Notes: generated by a model not told the origin, from the sequence alone. Positions 37,583-47,200 are shown, counted from the first letter of the stretch. The stretch: DNA of 64,000 nt from Octadecabacter algicola (GCF_021532625.1 NZ_JAKGAR010000004.1:1-64000); one strand, 5' to 3'. Numbers and translations are program-made.

Positions 37583-38061
37583 CAACATCACGGTTTCCGT
37601 TTTGGCGCACAGCACCAGCAGGTATCTCAAAGGCCGGGTATTGGCCTGTCTTAACGGGAACACTCGCGATTCTATTCGGCGCGCCCGCGATTGGTGCCCT
37701 AATAGAAGGCGTGCTGACGCTCGTGTCCTACTTTGGCGGCGACACGCCCGAAATGATTGGCTCAATGGCGTTCCTTTTGGTGATCTCTCCGCTCTTTTCA
37801 TGGATTGTTCTATTAGGTGCGGTCCCGGCCAGCTCTTGGGCCGCCACGAAAGGCTATGCTGGATGGGGCGTTGCCATTTTGGGCGGTGCACTGGGCGGCC
37901 TTTTGACAACAATTTTGCTGAATGGTGGACGGTTTTTCCTTCATCCTGAAGTTATCGGCTTTATGGGCATCGGCATTATATTGGCCCTGCTGTACTGGGG
38001 CGCAGTTCGAGTGTTTCACCCTACAGCGATTGGCGTGAATATTTATGTGCAAGACGACTAG
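37579..38061 (+). CDS. Polytopic membrane protein coupled to tldD
   Basis: 160 residues, unrecognised, with about four hydrophobic spans (about 22-50, 62-85, 93-118, 125-148). The GTG at 37579 overlaps the tldD stop and has GGCGGAG upstream; an in-frame start at 37510 would lie within tldD and is less likely. The conserved-looking loop GYAGWGVAILGGALGG may be a glycine-packed helix. No function can be assigned. Confidence 0.75.
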   Translation: MTTSRFPFWRTAPAGISKAGYWPVLTGTLAILFGAPAIGALIEGVLTLVSYFGGDTPEMIGSMAFLLVISPLFSWIVLLGAVPASSWAATKGYAGWGVAILGGALGGLLTTILLNGGRFFLHPEVIGFMGIGIILALLYWGAVRVFHPTAIGVNIYVQDD

Positions 38062-38335
38062 ACCCATCGCTGCGGCCAACTTTACGATACCAAGAAATTT
38101 GGTTCGAACGCCGGCTCTCTCGGGCTCCGAAGTCGCATGGGGCATCTAGTCGAAGACAATGGAAACGTTGTCCCCGCATATTGCATTCTTCATTGCGGTG
38201 TCGGACCCGTTCGGTATGGCTGCTTTCTGGGGCCTCATGGGGCGACTGCCAAAAAGATCGAACGCGCACCAGAATTGATAACCTTCCATTAACCTTGCGA
38301 TCCTAAACCTAACTCTGCAACAGGCGGAGATCAGG

Positions 38336-39502
38336 ATGACCGAAGACCACACTTCTTCCACTCACCCCCCACTCCCACCCACCACGGAAGACGATCGGCT
38401 TAACCGTCTCCGCCTCTTGCGCTCTCGTAGAGTTGGGCCGGCGACGTACAGGCGTCTGTTGCGTGAATATGGCAGCGCTTACGCCGCCTTGGCCGCACTC
38501 CCTGAAATCGCGAATGGCGCCGGAGTGTCTGATTATCGCCCCTGCCCCGAAGGTGTAGCAATCGCAGAGCTGAAAGCAGGGCGCGCCGCTAAAGCACGTT
38601 TGGTGTTTGAAGGCGACGCAGACTTCCCAAGTGCCTTATCTGAAATTGACGATGCCCCCGTGATGCTTTGGATGATGGGACAGACCGCAGTTATGTCTCG
38701 GCCGATGATCGCATTGGTGGGTGCGCGAAACGCATCATCCCTTGGCACGCGAATGGCCCGAAAACTTGCCGGCGAACTTGGGGAAGCAGGATTCACCGTT
38801 GTTTCCGGTCTCGCTCGCGGGATCGATGCGGTGGCGCATGACGCTGCCCTTTCCAGTGGAACAGTTGCCGTCGTCGCAGGCGGGGTTGATGTGATCTACC
38901 CTGCCGAAAACGCGGCCTTAGCCCTTAAAATCGCGAAAGACGGCCTGCGCATTTCAGATCAACCGATTGGACTGCACCCCATGGCCCGCCATTTTGTGGC
39001 TCGAAATAGAATTATCTCAGGGATGAGCATGGCAACACTTGTTGTGGAAGCAGCCGCAAAGTCAGGCAGCCTTATCACCGCACGCACCGCACTTGACCAA
39101 GGCCGCGATGTTTTGGCGGTTCCAGGGCATCCATTTGATGCCCGTGCATCTGGGTGCAACATGCTGATACGCGACGGCGCGACCCTTGTCCGTGGCGCAT
39201 CTGACGTTCTTGAAATTCTAGGTGACCCAAAAACAGCTGCGCCAAAGCTGCCCTTACAGCAAGCAGAGCAGCCCCTCCAAGGCCCTGACCCTGCTGCCGA
39301 ACCGGAAACTCGTAATCTGCATGATACCGCCCTACTGCACCAAGATATCCTATCTCGTCTGGGGCCAAACCCGATGGCCGAAGATCAATTGTTGCGGATG
39401 CTTAATGCCGCGCCAACGGCGGTGGCCCCCATATTGATGGATTTGGAACTGGATGGGAAGGTCGTACGACAGGCTGGCGGACTGTTAGCACGGGCCAACT
39501 AA
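38336..39502 (+). CDS. dprA: DNA-processing protein DprA
   Basis: 388 residues. Loads RecA on incoming single-stranded DNA in natural transformation. The Rossmann-like core has VGARNASSLGTRMARKLAGE, VSGLARGIDAVAHDAAL and SGMSMATLVVEAAAKSGSLITAR; a C-terminal winged-helix-like DML1 domain follows (about 330-385). GGAG lies upstream of the ATG. Other competence genes are not in the window. Confidence 0.95.
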   Translation: MTEDHTSSTHPPLPPTTEDDRLNRLRLLRSRRVGPATYRRLLREYGSAYAALAALPEIANGAGVSDYRPCPEGVAIAELKAGRAAKARLVFEGDADFPSALSEIDDAPVMLWMMGQTAVMSRPMIALVGARNASSLGTRMARKLAGELGEAGFTVVSGLARGIDAVAHDAALSSGTVAVVAGGVDVIYPAENAALALKIAKDGLRISDQPIGLHPMARHFVARNRIISGMSMATLVVEAAAKSGSLITARTALDQGRDVLAVPGHPFDARASGCNMLIRDGATLVRGASDVLEILGDPKTAAPKLPLQQAEQPLQGPDPAAEPETRNLHDTALLHQDILSRLGPNPMAEDQLLRMLNAAPTAVAPILMDLELDGKVVRQAGGLLARAN

Positions 39503-39508
39503 TCTACG

Positions 39509-39685
39509 CTAGTCGCCGCAACCACCGTCACCGAAATCGCCGTCTGTACTGTAACCATCACGGCCCCATTTTTTGCGCAGCTGGTTAACCCAATGAGACG
39601 CAGGGAGACGATCGAGTGCACGTTCAAGCCAAAGAAAACCAGCAATAACCGCAAACACGCATATCCCTATGACCACTTCGTTCAT
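39509..39685 (-). CDS. 58-residue membrane protein with Gly-Asp-Cys tail
   Basis: A minus-strand frame with ATG at 39685 and a good site (GAGGTGAG, 5 nt upstream) ends at TAG 39509. It begins with a membrane helix (VVIGICVFAVIAGFLWL), then a basic/aromatic stretch (HWVNQLRKKWGRDGY) and ends in DGDFGDGGCGD. It sits just after dprA on the opposite strand. The hydrophobic helix, the strong ribosome site and the patterned tail support it, but no homologue could be checked. Confidence 0.55.
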   Translation of the reverse strand: MNEVVIGICVFAVIAGFLWLERALDRLPASHWVNQLRKKWGRDGYSTDGDFGDGGCGD

Positions 39686-39875
39686 TTGCTCTCACCTCAT
39701 TGCTAGACAGTTCTAGTTTCCGATGTACTAGACCAAAAACGAGGCAACAAAATGGCCCCTAGCAGCGGGGAATTGTCGCAACGTCAATTCATTCTCAAGA
39801 TGTTGCATTGACAATCCCCCAACCCCACCCACATTTTGCGCGACGTTCGGATTTGTATCTTTTGAAAGGATTCCC

Positions 39876-42521
39876 ATGCCTGTTGTTGTCGTCGAGTCTC
39901 CGGCTAAAGCTAAGACAATCAACAAGTATTTGGGGTCTGACTATACTGTTCTGGCATCTTATGGGCACGTTCGCGACTTGCCCCCTAAGGATGGATCCGT
40001 TGATCCGGACAACGATTTTGACATGCTTTGGGAAGTCGCCAGCGACAGTAAGAAGCACATTAAGGCCATCGCCGACGCCTTAAAAGACGACAACGAACTG
40101 ATCCTCGCGACCGACCCCGACCGCGAAGGGGAAGCGATTTCTTGGCACCTCGAAGAGGCGCTGCGCAAACGCAAAGTCATCAAGAAAGACACGCCAGTCA
40201 GCCGCGTTGTGTTCAATGCGATCACAAAATCCGCTGTGACCGAAGCGATGAAAAACCCGCGTGTCGTGGATCAGCCGTTGGTGGACGCTTACCTCGCGCG
40301 CCGCGCGCTTGATTACCTCGTTGGGTTCAAGCTCAGCCCTGTGTTGTGGCGCCGCCTGCCCGGTGCGAAATCCGCAGGCCGTGTGCAATCGGTCACCTTG
40401 CGGATCATTGTAGAGCGCGAGATGGAGATCGAGGCGTTCAACAACCGCGAATACTGGTCTGTTAGGGCCCAACTTCAAACCCCGCGTAACCAGAATTTCG
40501 AAACCCGCCTGACGGTTCTTGCGGGTAAGAAGCTAGAAAAGTTTGACCTCGAGAATGAAACGCAGGCCGAATTGGCCCAACAGGCGGTCATGTCCCGCGA
40601 CCTTAGCGTAAAACGGGTCGAGGCGAAGCCCGCCAATCGCAACCCGTCCGCTCCGTTCATGACATCAACCTTGCAGCAAGAAGCCAGCCGTAAGTTCGGT
40701 TTTGGTGCACGAATGACAATGAACGCCGCGCAGCGTTTGTACGAAGCAGGTCTGATTACATATATGCGGACCGACGGCATCGACATGGCACCCGAAGCTG
40801 TAACCGCCGCGCGCGACGCGATCGCGACCAAGTTCGGCAAGGAATACGTCCCAGCCGAGCCGCGGATCTACAAAAACAAAGCCAAGAACGCCCAAGAAGC
40901 GCACGAATGTGTGCGCCCGACCGACCTGATGCTGGATGCCGAAAGCGCCAAGATCGCCGATCCGGACCAGCGCAAGTTGTACGACCTTATCTACAAACGT
41001 ACCGTATCCAGCCAAATGGCTGCTGCCCGCATGGAGCGCACAACCGTCGATATCGGCAGCGATGATGGTCAGGTCGAATTGCGCGCCACAGGTCAAGTGA
41101 TGCTGTTTGACGGTTTCTTGCGCGTTTACGAAGAAGGCCGCGACGATGTCGACACAGATATTGTTGATGACGATGACAAACGCCTGCCGCAAATGGCCGA
41201 GGGCGAAGTGCTGAGCAAAAACTCGGTCACCCCCGAACAACATTTCACGCAACCACCACCACGCTACACCGAGGCGACTTTGGTCAAACGGATGGAAGAG
41301 CTCGGTATTGGGCGCCCGTCCACCTATGCATCCATCGTGACTACAATTCAGGATCGCGAGTATGTTCGCAAAGACAAGAACCGTCTGATCCCTGAAGATA
41401 AGGGGCGTTTGGTCACGGCATTCTTGACCAATTATTTCCGCAAATACGTGGGCTACGACTATACAGCGTCACTTGAAGAAGACCTCGATCACGTCTCCGC
41501 TGGGGACGCCGATTATAAAAAGGTGCTTGCTGATTTCTGGGGCGACTTCAAAACCACTATTGACGAGGCGATGGACAACTCCATCACTGAAGTTCTTGAT
41601 AAAATTAACGAAGTCCTTGCACCGCACATATTCCCACCAAACGAAGAAGGCACTGATCCGCGCCTTTGCCCGAACTGTGGGACTGGACGTCTGTCGATGC
41701 GCACGGCCCGTTCTGGCGGTGCATTTATCGGTTGTTCCAACTATCCGGAATGCAAATACACCCGCGCGTTCGGCCCTCCTGGTGCCGAAGACACGTCCGG
41801 CATTCCACCAGAAGGCAAAATGCTTGGCGAAGATGACGGCGACAAAATCTGGATTCACAAGGGCCGCTTTGGCCCTTACGCCCAGCGTGGTGAAGTCACG
41901 GAAGAAAACAAAAAGCCGAATCGCCAATCCATTCCAAAAGAATGGCCGCCAGAAGAGGTTACTTTGGAGACTGCGGTCAAGCTGCTGTCCCTTCCCCGAT
42001 TTATCGGCAAACACCCCGAAGATGGCGTCAACGTTTTCGCAAACATCGGGCGTTATGGCCCCTATTTGAAACACGCGGAATCCACGTCCGATCGTGGTGG
42101 CACCAATGCGAACCTCGAGACCCTTGACGATGTGTTCACCGTTGGCATGAACCACGCCGTTGAGCTGCTGGCCGCCAAGGTCGCCAGCCGTGGCCAACGC
42201 GGCAAAGCCGCTGTGCCAGTGCGCGAATTGGGCGAGCACCCCGATGTTGGCGGTCCGGTGAATGTATTTGATGGCAAATACGGCCCCTACGTAAAGTGGG
42301 ACAAAATCAACGCGACGATCCCCGATACGATCGAAGTGGCTGACCTGACATTGTCGCAAGCGGTGACGCTGATCGAAGAACGCGCAGCTAAGGCCGGCAA
42401 AAAAGTCGCGCGCAAGGCTCCCGCAAAGAAGAAAGCGCCGGCGAAAAAGGCCGCGGCTAAGAAAAAACCGGCCGCAAAGAAGGCAACGACAAAGAAGAAA
42501 GCAAGCCCCAAGAAAGATTGA
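39876..42521 (+). CDS. topA: DNA topoisomerase I
   Basis: 881 residues. Relaxes negative supercoils by cutting one strand. TOPRIM motif with VVVESPAKAKTI at the start; the active tyrosine is Tyr296 in GLITYMRTDG. A four-cysteine zinc motif (CPNCG...CSNYPEC) is near residues 590-630, followed by repeated topoisomerase C-terminal domains and a long Lys/Ala tail that binds DNA. AAAGG lies 7 nt before the ATG. Confidence 0.97.
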   Translation: MPVVVVESPAKAKTINKYLGSDYTVLASYGHVRDLPPKDGSVDPDNDFDMLWEVASDSKKHIKAIADALKDDNELILATDPDREGEAISWHLEEALRKRKVIKKDTPVSRVVFNAITKSAVTEAMKNPRVVDQPLVDAYLARRALDYLVGFKLSPVLWRRLPGAKSAGRVQSVTLRIIVEREMEIEAFNNREYWSVRAQLQTPRNQNFETRLTVLAGKKLEKFDLENETQAELAQQAVMSRDLSVKRVEAKPANRNPSAPFMTSTLQQEASRKFGFGARMTMNAAQRLYEAGLITYMRTDGIDMAPEAVTAARDAIATKFGKEYVPAEPRIYKNKAKNAQEAHECVRPTDLMLDAESAKIADPDQRKLYDLIYKRTVSSQMAAARMERTTVDIGSDDGQVELRATGQVMLFDGFLRVYEEGRDDVDTDIVDDDDKRLPQMAEGEVLSKNSVTPEQHFTQPPPRYTEATLVKRMEELGIGRPSTYASIVTTIQDREYVRKDKNRLIPEDKGRLVTAFLTNYFRKYVGYDYTASLEEDLDHVSAGDADYKKVLADFWGDFKTTIDEAMDNSITEVLDKINEVLAPHIFPPNEEGTDPRLCPNCGTGRLSMRTARSGGAFIGCSNYPECKYTRAFGPPGAEDTSGIPPEGKMLGEDDGDKIWIHKGRFGPYAQRGEVTEENKKPNRQSIPKEWPPEEVTLETAVKLLSLPRFIGKHPEDGVNVFANIGRYGPYLKHAESTSDRGGTNANLETLDDVFTVGMNHAVELLAAKVASRGQRGKAAVPVRELGEHPDVGGPVNVFDGKYGPYVKWDKINATIPDTIEVADLTLSQAVTLIEERAAKAGKKVARKAPAKKKAPAKKAAAKKKPAAKKATTKKKASPKKD

Positions 42522-42548
42522 TGCCCGCGATCAGAAAATTTTGCCATT

Positions 42549-42573
42549 AAATTGCGCTGCGGTGCAGCAATTT
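42549..42573 (+). other. Hairpin after topA
   Basis: AAATT and GCTGC pair with GCAGC and AATTT across a 3-nt loop, with a 2-nt bulge. It lies 28 bp past the topA stop, before the CoA-transferase genes. No proper T-run follows, so it is at best a weak terminator. Confidence 0.4.
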
Positions 42574-42629
42574 CATTGACTTCCCGTCAACCGCTCGCTT
42601 GAATGCGGCAAATTTACACGGGGGGTTAA

Positions 42630-43346
42630 ATGAAGAAGATCTATCCAAACGCCGCTGCGGCCCTTGATGGGTTGCTACATGACGGCATGTTTATCGCAGC
42701 GGGGGGGTTTGGCCTTTGCGGTATTCCTGAATTGCTGCTTAGCGCGATTAAGGATGCTGGCACCAAAGACCTGACATTTGCATCTAACAATGCGGGCGTC
42801 GATGATTTCGGGATCGGCATTTTGCTGCAAACTCGTCAGGTCAAAAAGATGATCAGCTCATACGTTGGAGAAAACGCAGAATTCATGCGTCAGTATTTGT
42901 CCGGTGAACTGGAGTTGGAATTCAACCCACAAGGCACACTGGCCGAACGCATGCGTTCTGGCGGCTGCGGCATCCCCGGGTTTTACACCAAAACTGGCGT
43001 TGGCACCGTGATCGCGGACGGCAAAGAACACAAAGATTTTCCCACAGGCGCTGATGGCGCCATGGAAACCTACATCATGGAAAACGGTATCTTTGCCGAC
43101 CTCGCCATTGTGAAGGCATGGAAGGCAGATGAAACCGGCAACCTTATGTTCCGCAAAACCGCACGCAACTTTAACCCGCCTGCCGCCATGTGCGGAAAAA
43201 CCTGCGTCGTTGAAGTCGAAGAAATCGTGCCAACAGGCTCGCTTGACCCCGACAGCATCCACTTGCCCGGCATTTACGTGCACCGGATCATTCAGGGCGA
43301 CCACGAAAAGCGCATCGAACAGCGCACCGTTCGGGAGAAAGCATAA
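42630..43346 (+). CDS. 3-oxoacid CoA-transferase, subunit A
   Basis: 238 residues. Alpha subunit of a succinyl-CoA:3-ketoacid (or acetoacetate) CoA-transferase, which activates ketoacids such as acetoacetate for breakdown. The opening is AALDGLLHDGMFIAAGGFGLCGIPE, with the glycine-rich coenzyme loop, and GIPGFYTKTGVGTV further on. The stop overlaps the next gene's ATG by one base, so the two subunits are coupled. Confidence 0.95.
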   Translation: MKKIYPNAAAALDGLLHDGMFIAAGGFGLCGIPELLLSAIKDAGTKDLTFASNNAGVDDFGIGILLQTRQVKKMISSYVGENAEFMRQYLSGELELEFNPQGTLAERMRSGGCGIPGFYTKTGVGTVIADGKEHKDFPTGADGAMETYIMENGIFADLAIVKAWKADETGNLMFRKTARNFNPPAAMCGKTCVVEVEEIVPTGSLDPDSIHLPGIYVHRIIQGDHEKRIEQRTVREKA

Positions 43347-43966
43347 TGTGGGATCGTAACCAAATGGCTGCACGCGCAGCTGAAGAACTCGAAGACGGTT
43401 GGTATGTAAACCTTGGCATCGGTATTCCGACACTCGTTGCAAACTACGTCGGTGACAAAGACATCACGCTGCAGTCCGAAAACGGCATGCTTGGTATGGG
43501 CCCCTTCCCATTTGAAGGCGAAGAAGACCCTGACCTGATCAACGCGGGCAAGCAAACCATCACTGAAATGGACCGCACAGCCTATTTCGACTCAGCGCAA
43601 TCCTTCGGCATGATCCGTGGCGGCAAAATCGCGGCTGCGATTCTTGGCGCGATGGAAGTTGACGAAAAGGGCGACCTTGCGAACTGGATGATTCCGGGCA
43701 AGCTCGTCAAAGGTATGGGCGGCGCGATGGATCTTGTTGCTGGCGTTGGCCGCGTGATCGTCGTGATGGATCACACCAACAAACATGGCGACAGTAAGCT
43801 GCTGAAAGAATGTACTTTGCCGCTGACAGGTAAGGGCGTTGTTGATCGAATTATCACCAATCTTGGCGTTCTGGACGTCGTTGAAGGTGGGTTGAAGATC
43901 GTTGAGTGCGCTGATGGCGTCAGCGAGGACGATCTGCGCGCCGCGACAGAAGCGACAATCATCTAA
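43346..43966 (+). CDS. 3-oxoacid CoA-transferase, subunit B
   Basis: 206 residues. The beta subunit carries the catalytic glutamate that takes CoA as a thioester: Glu45 in SENGMLGMGPFP. The end matches the family (TNLGVLDVVEGGLKIVECA). A terminator follows at 44005, so the unit is bicistronic. Confidence 0.95.
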   Translation: MWDRNQMAARAAEELEDGWYVNLGIGIPTLVANYVGDKDITLQSENGMLGMGPFPFEGEEDPDLINAGKQTITEMDRTAYFDSAQSFGMIRGGKIAAAILGAMEVDEKGDLANWMIPGKLVKGMGGAMDLVAGVGRVIVVMDHTNKHGDSKLLKECTLPLTGKGVVDRIITNLGVLDVVEGGLKIVECADGVSEDDLRAATEATII

Positions 43967-44004
43967 GGCGACCAAGCCTGCTGCTGATTGAGGCCCATTA
44001 AACC

Positions 44005-44038
44005 ACGCCGGAAGCATATATATTGTTTCCGGCGTTTT
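44005..44038 (+). terminator. Intrinsic terminator of the CoA-transferase operon
   Basis: ACGCCGGAA pairs with TTCCGGCGT across a 13-nt loop (9 bp, extendable with one mismatch) and TTTT follows. It lies about 40 bp past the subunit B stop. Confidence 0.85.
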
Positions 44039-44150
44039 CTATTCGGCGCCTTGCCCCCCTGTTTGACGATTGCCCCCGCAAAACCGTTTCCGTATCGTGC
44101 ACAAAGTCATAGTGTCGCCCTATTCTGTCGCTAATCGCGAAAGGATGAGC

Positions 44151-45158
44151 ATGAGCAGTTCAAACACATCTCAGGTCGCTTCCACGCCCGCCCGTAAGGG
44201 TACAGGGCGCCGTTGGCGTGACATCGCGCTATTGGCTGCCCTGTTTGCATTTGTGATTGCTGGCTTGGCGGGGCTAGCCGCCGCAACCGGTTGGGAAGAG
44301 ACCAAGCACCAGTTGATGCAATTGACGTTTGGCCAAATTGCCACCCTTCTCGCCCTTAGCCTTGTGAACTACCTGTTTCGAGGCGCGAGGTGGCACCTGT
44401 TTTCAAACCGATTAGGGCTCCCGACGACGTTGATGCAAGATTTGCGCCACTTTCTTGGGGGGTTTGCGATGTCCGTAACACCAGGTCGGGTCGGCGAACT
44501 CATCCGTATGCGCTGGTTACGCCGTGAGACCGGTTGGGCGGTTGAGCGCACAGCCCCACTGGTGTTGATGGATCGCGCATCTGACCTTGCCGCGATGGCC
44601 TTGATCCTTGCAGGCTGCATTGCCATGTCTGCTGGAGGTATTGCGATGGCGTTGCCTGTGGCTGCACTCGCCTTGGTCGCAGCATTTGTTGCGACCCGTC
44701 CTAAATTGCTCGCGGCGTGCATCACCCTTCTTTACCGCGTCATTGGCCGTTTTCCCCGTCTGATGGCACGGATCCGTATCGCCGCAAAGTCCCTTGGGGT
44801 GTTCTCAAGTGGCCCGATCATGGCGACGGCGCTGACGCTCGGTCTGATCGGTTGGGTCGCGGAAGGTTATGCATTTCACATCTTATTGATGTGGATGGGC
44901 GCTGACATTGGCCTTGCCAAAGCCATTGCTATTTTCACATTCTCGACCCTCGCGGGTGGCCTAACGGGTGCACCAGGCGGCGTCGGCGGGGCTGAGGCGG
45001 CTATGGTCGCCTTGTTGGCACTCGAAGGCGTGCCGCTAGAGATATCCATCCCCGCAACCGCAGTCATTCGCCTTACAACACTCTGGTTTGCGATCCTGAT
45101 TGGTTTGGCGGTCTTTCCACTCGCCGAGCGAATGTCAGCAAAGGCCGAAACCAAATGA
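44151..45158 (+). CDS. YbhN-type (UPF0104) membrane protein coupled to DprE1
   Basis: About 335 residues with roughly eight membrane spans. It matches the membrane half of lysylphosphatidylglycerol synthases (YbhN/AglD group), with no aminoacyl-transferase domain; RYHLFxx-like GARWHLFSNRLG and VTPGRVGELIRMRW are family motifs, and GGVGGAEAAMVALL near the end. Such proteins are suspected to move lipid-linked molecules across the membrane. ATG 44151 was chosen because AAAGG lies 6 nt before it; starts at 44070 and 44145 are weaker. Its stop overlaps the DprE1 start (ATGA), so a link with the arabinose pathway is likely. Confidence 0.85.
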   Translation: MSSSNTSQVASTPARKGTGRRWRDIALLAALFAFVIAGLAGLAAATGWEETKHQLMQLTFGQIATLLALSLVNYLFRGARWHLFSNRLGLPTTLMQDLRHFLGGFAMSVTPGRVGELIRMRWLRRETGWAVERTAPLVLMDRASDLAAMALILAGCIAMSAGGIAMALPVAALALVAAFVATRPKLLAACITLLYRVIGRFPRLMARIRIAAKSLGVFSSGPIMATALTLGLIGWVAEGYAFHILLMWMGADIGLAKAIAIFTFSTLAGGLTGAPGGVGGAEAAMVALLALEGVPLEISIPATAVIRLTTLWFAILIGLAVFPLAERMSAKAETK

Positions 45159-46459
45159 CCGATCGAAACTCGACTGAATATGCTGGCTGGGGCCGCGCCT
45201 TGCGCGCGAATGGTGTCCTTGCGCGGCCAAATACACAATCAGAAATAAACGCCAACGCCCCCGCAATCGGCAATCGCCGCAGTTATGGCGACGCCGCCCT
45301 GATTACGGGCGGTACAGCACAAGATTTAACACAGCTTGATCGGATTATCGCATTTGATCGAACCACAGGCCTTTTGACCGTCGAAGCTGGAATTTCCTTG
45401 GGCGAACTTGCCCGCGTGCTTGCGCCCCAAGGGTGGCTTCCAGCTGTGCTTCCGGGCACTGGGTTTGCAACAGTCGGTGGCGCCATTGGCATGGATGTGC
45501 ATGGCAAAAACCACCATCATGTTGGCAGCTTTTGCCAACACGTGACCTCAATCACATTGATCCAAGGCGAAAAGACCAAAACGATCACGCCAAAATCCGG
45601 CAGCATTTGGAAAGCCACCTGCGGTGGTCTTGGCCAAACAGGCATCATAGTTCAGGCAACGCTGCAACTGTCTCAGGCTCGTGGGGACATGATGTTGGTC
45701 AGCGAACAACGCGCCACAGATTGGGACCACCATATCGCCCTGCTGGATGGGTCTGATGCGCCCTACACGGTCGGTTGGATTGACGCGATGGCGACGGGGA
45801 CTTCGCTTGGTCGTGGTATTGTTGAAGAAGGTGAAATCTGCCGCGGGCTAAAACCCACAGCGCGCGGATCAAAAAAGATCCCCTTTGACGCGCCACATCT
45901 GGCCCTAAGTAGTCCCATCGTGCGGGCCTTCAATGCTCTCTATTACCGTCGCGTTCCCAAATCAGGCCGAACGGTTGTACGCCCCATCAACGATTTCTTC
46001 TTCCCGCTTGATAAAATCCACGACTGGAACAAGCTCTATGGCAGGCGTGGATTTCATCAGTTCCAATGCGTCGTTCCGCTAAACCAATCCAGTGTACTCC
46101 GTGAGATGATGGAAAAGGTTGCAAGCTCTGGCCTCGCCTCCCCTCTCGCAGTGCTCAAACGCATGGGCGCGGGGCTGAATGGGGAAAGCGCAGGCTACAT
46201 GTCCTTCCCTATGGAAGGCTACACATTGGCGATTGATTTCCCAAACCGGCCCGCTGCCCGAGATCTGATTGCCAAGCTAGAATCCCTCGCGTTGAAGGCC
46301 AATGGCCGCATCTACCTTGCCAAAGACGCGCTCAGCACGGGCACAGCAATCAAATCGATGTACACCGACCACCCCAAATGGGCGGCTGCCACGGCCAAAG
46401 CCGACCCGCACAAACACCTACAAACCGACATGACACGCCGTTTAGACTTAAGGACGTAA
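45155..46459 (+). CDS. Decaprenylphosphoryl-ribose 2'-oxidase homologue (DprE1-like)
   Basis: 434 residues. FAD enzyme oxidising the 2'-hydroxyl of polyprenyl-phosphate ribofuranose, first half of the epimerisation to arabinofuranose. It shares with mycobacterial DprE1 the motifs RRSYGDAAL, VLPGTGFATVGGAIGMDVHG followed by KNHHHVGSF, and the substrate region ending RIYLAKDALST with the catalytic Lys, and MTRRLDL at the end. At the place of the benzothiazinone-reactive Cys (NICVDFP in M. tuberculosis) this protein has Ala359 (YTLAIDFP). It is coupled to the YbhN-like gene and followed 3 bp later by DprE2. Confidence 0.93.
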   Translation: MTDRNSTEYAGWGRALRANGVLARPNTQSEINANAPAIGNRRSYGDAALITGGTAQDLTQLDRIIAFDRTTGLLTVEAGISLGELARVLAPQGWLPAVLPGTGFATVGGAIGMDVHGKNHHHVGSFCQHVTSITLIQGEKTKTITPKSGSIWKATCGGLGQTGIIVQATLQLSQARGDMMLVSEQRATDWDHHIALLDGSDAPYTVGWIDAMATGTSLGRGIVEEGEICRGLKPTARGSKKIPFDAPHLALSSPIVRAFNALYYRRVPKSGRTVVRPINDFFFPLDKIHDWNKLYGRRGFHQFQCVVPLNQSSVLREMMEKVASSGLASPLAVLKRMGAGLNGESAGYMSFPMEGYTLAIDFPNRPAARDLIAKLESLALKANGRIYLAKDALSTGTAIKSMYTDHPKWAAATAKADPHKHLQTDMTRRLDLRT

Positions 46460-46462
46460 ACT

Positions 46463-47200
46463 ATGACCGATACTTGGATTATCCTTGGCGCAAGCTCTAC
46501 CATCGCCAAGGCATTCACCCGCTCCGTCGCCGAAACTGGCGCGCACGTGATCCTTGCCGGTCGCCGCATGGACGACCTTGAGGCGAGCGCCGCTGACGCC
46601 TCTGCGCGCAGTGCAACTGGTGCTACCCCGGTTGCTTTTGACGCACGAGATCCCGCAACCTTTCAACCGATCATTGATGCCGCGATTGCCACAGGCGGCA
46701 CGATCAATTGCGCCGTGTTCGTCGGCTCTATGCCAAGCCAAGATGACATCAACGCTGACCCTGCCCTCGTGGATGGAACAATTGCTGACAGCTTCACTGG
46801 CCCCGCACGGTTCTTGCAGATGCTTGCGCCCGTCCTAAGCGAACAGGGAAGCGGTTCCGTTGTCGGTGTCGGTTCTGTTGCCGGTGATCGTGGGCGTGTC
46901 GGGAATTATGTTTATGGGGCAGCTAAGGCTGGCTTTGCGACTTACCTCAGTGGGCTACGCAACCAATTGGGACGCAATGGAGTCCACGTTCTTACCGTTA
47001 AACCGGGTCCAGTTGACACGGTTATGACCCAAGGGCTGGGTGATCAGCCGTTCATGACGACAGCTGATGCAGTCGTCGCTGACATCCACAAGGCCCTGCG
47101 CAAGAAACGCAATACTCTCTATACGAAATGGATTTGGTGGCCTGTGATGACTGTGATTAAACTGATCCCAGAACCGATCTTCAAAAAGATGTCGATCTAG
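46463..47200 (+). CDS. DprE2-like short-chain dehydrogenase
   Basis: 245 residues. NAD(P)H-dependent reductase that turns the 2'-keto intermediate from DprE1 into polyprenyl-phosphate arabinofuranose. The nucleotide loop is ILGASSTIAKAF, the catalytic YxxxK is in NYVYGAAKAGFATYLSGL, and VLTVKPGPVDTVMT follows. The C-terminus (LIPEPIFKKMSI) parallels that of mycobacterial DprE2. AAGGA lies 9 nt before the ATG. Generic SDR function is certain; the DprE2 role rests on context and the C-terminal match. Confidence 0.9.
   Translation: MTDTWIILGASSTIAKAFTRSVAETGAHVILAGRRMDDLEASAADASARSATGATPVAFDARDPATFQPIIDAAIATGGTINCAVFVGSMPSQDDINADPALVDGTIADSFTGPARFLQMLAPVLSEQGSGSVVGVGSVAGDRGRVGNYVYGAAKAGFATYLSGLRNQLGRNGVHVLTVKPGPVDTVMTQGLGDQPFMTTADAVVADIHKALRKKRNTLYTKWIWWPVMTVIKLIPEPIFKKMSI

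Noticed and set aside
38159-38278. 39-codon plus-strand frame with a hydrophobic stretch between 37579-38061 and dprA
   Set aside because: No ribosome site at a good distance and no sign of conservation could be seen; it may be chance.
41469-42359. 296-codon minus-strand frame opposite topA
   Set aside because: topA is a full, conserved gene here; the antisense frame has no motif or ribosome site.
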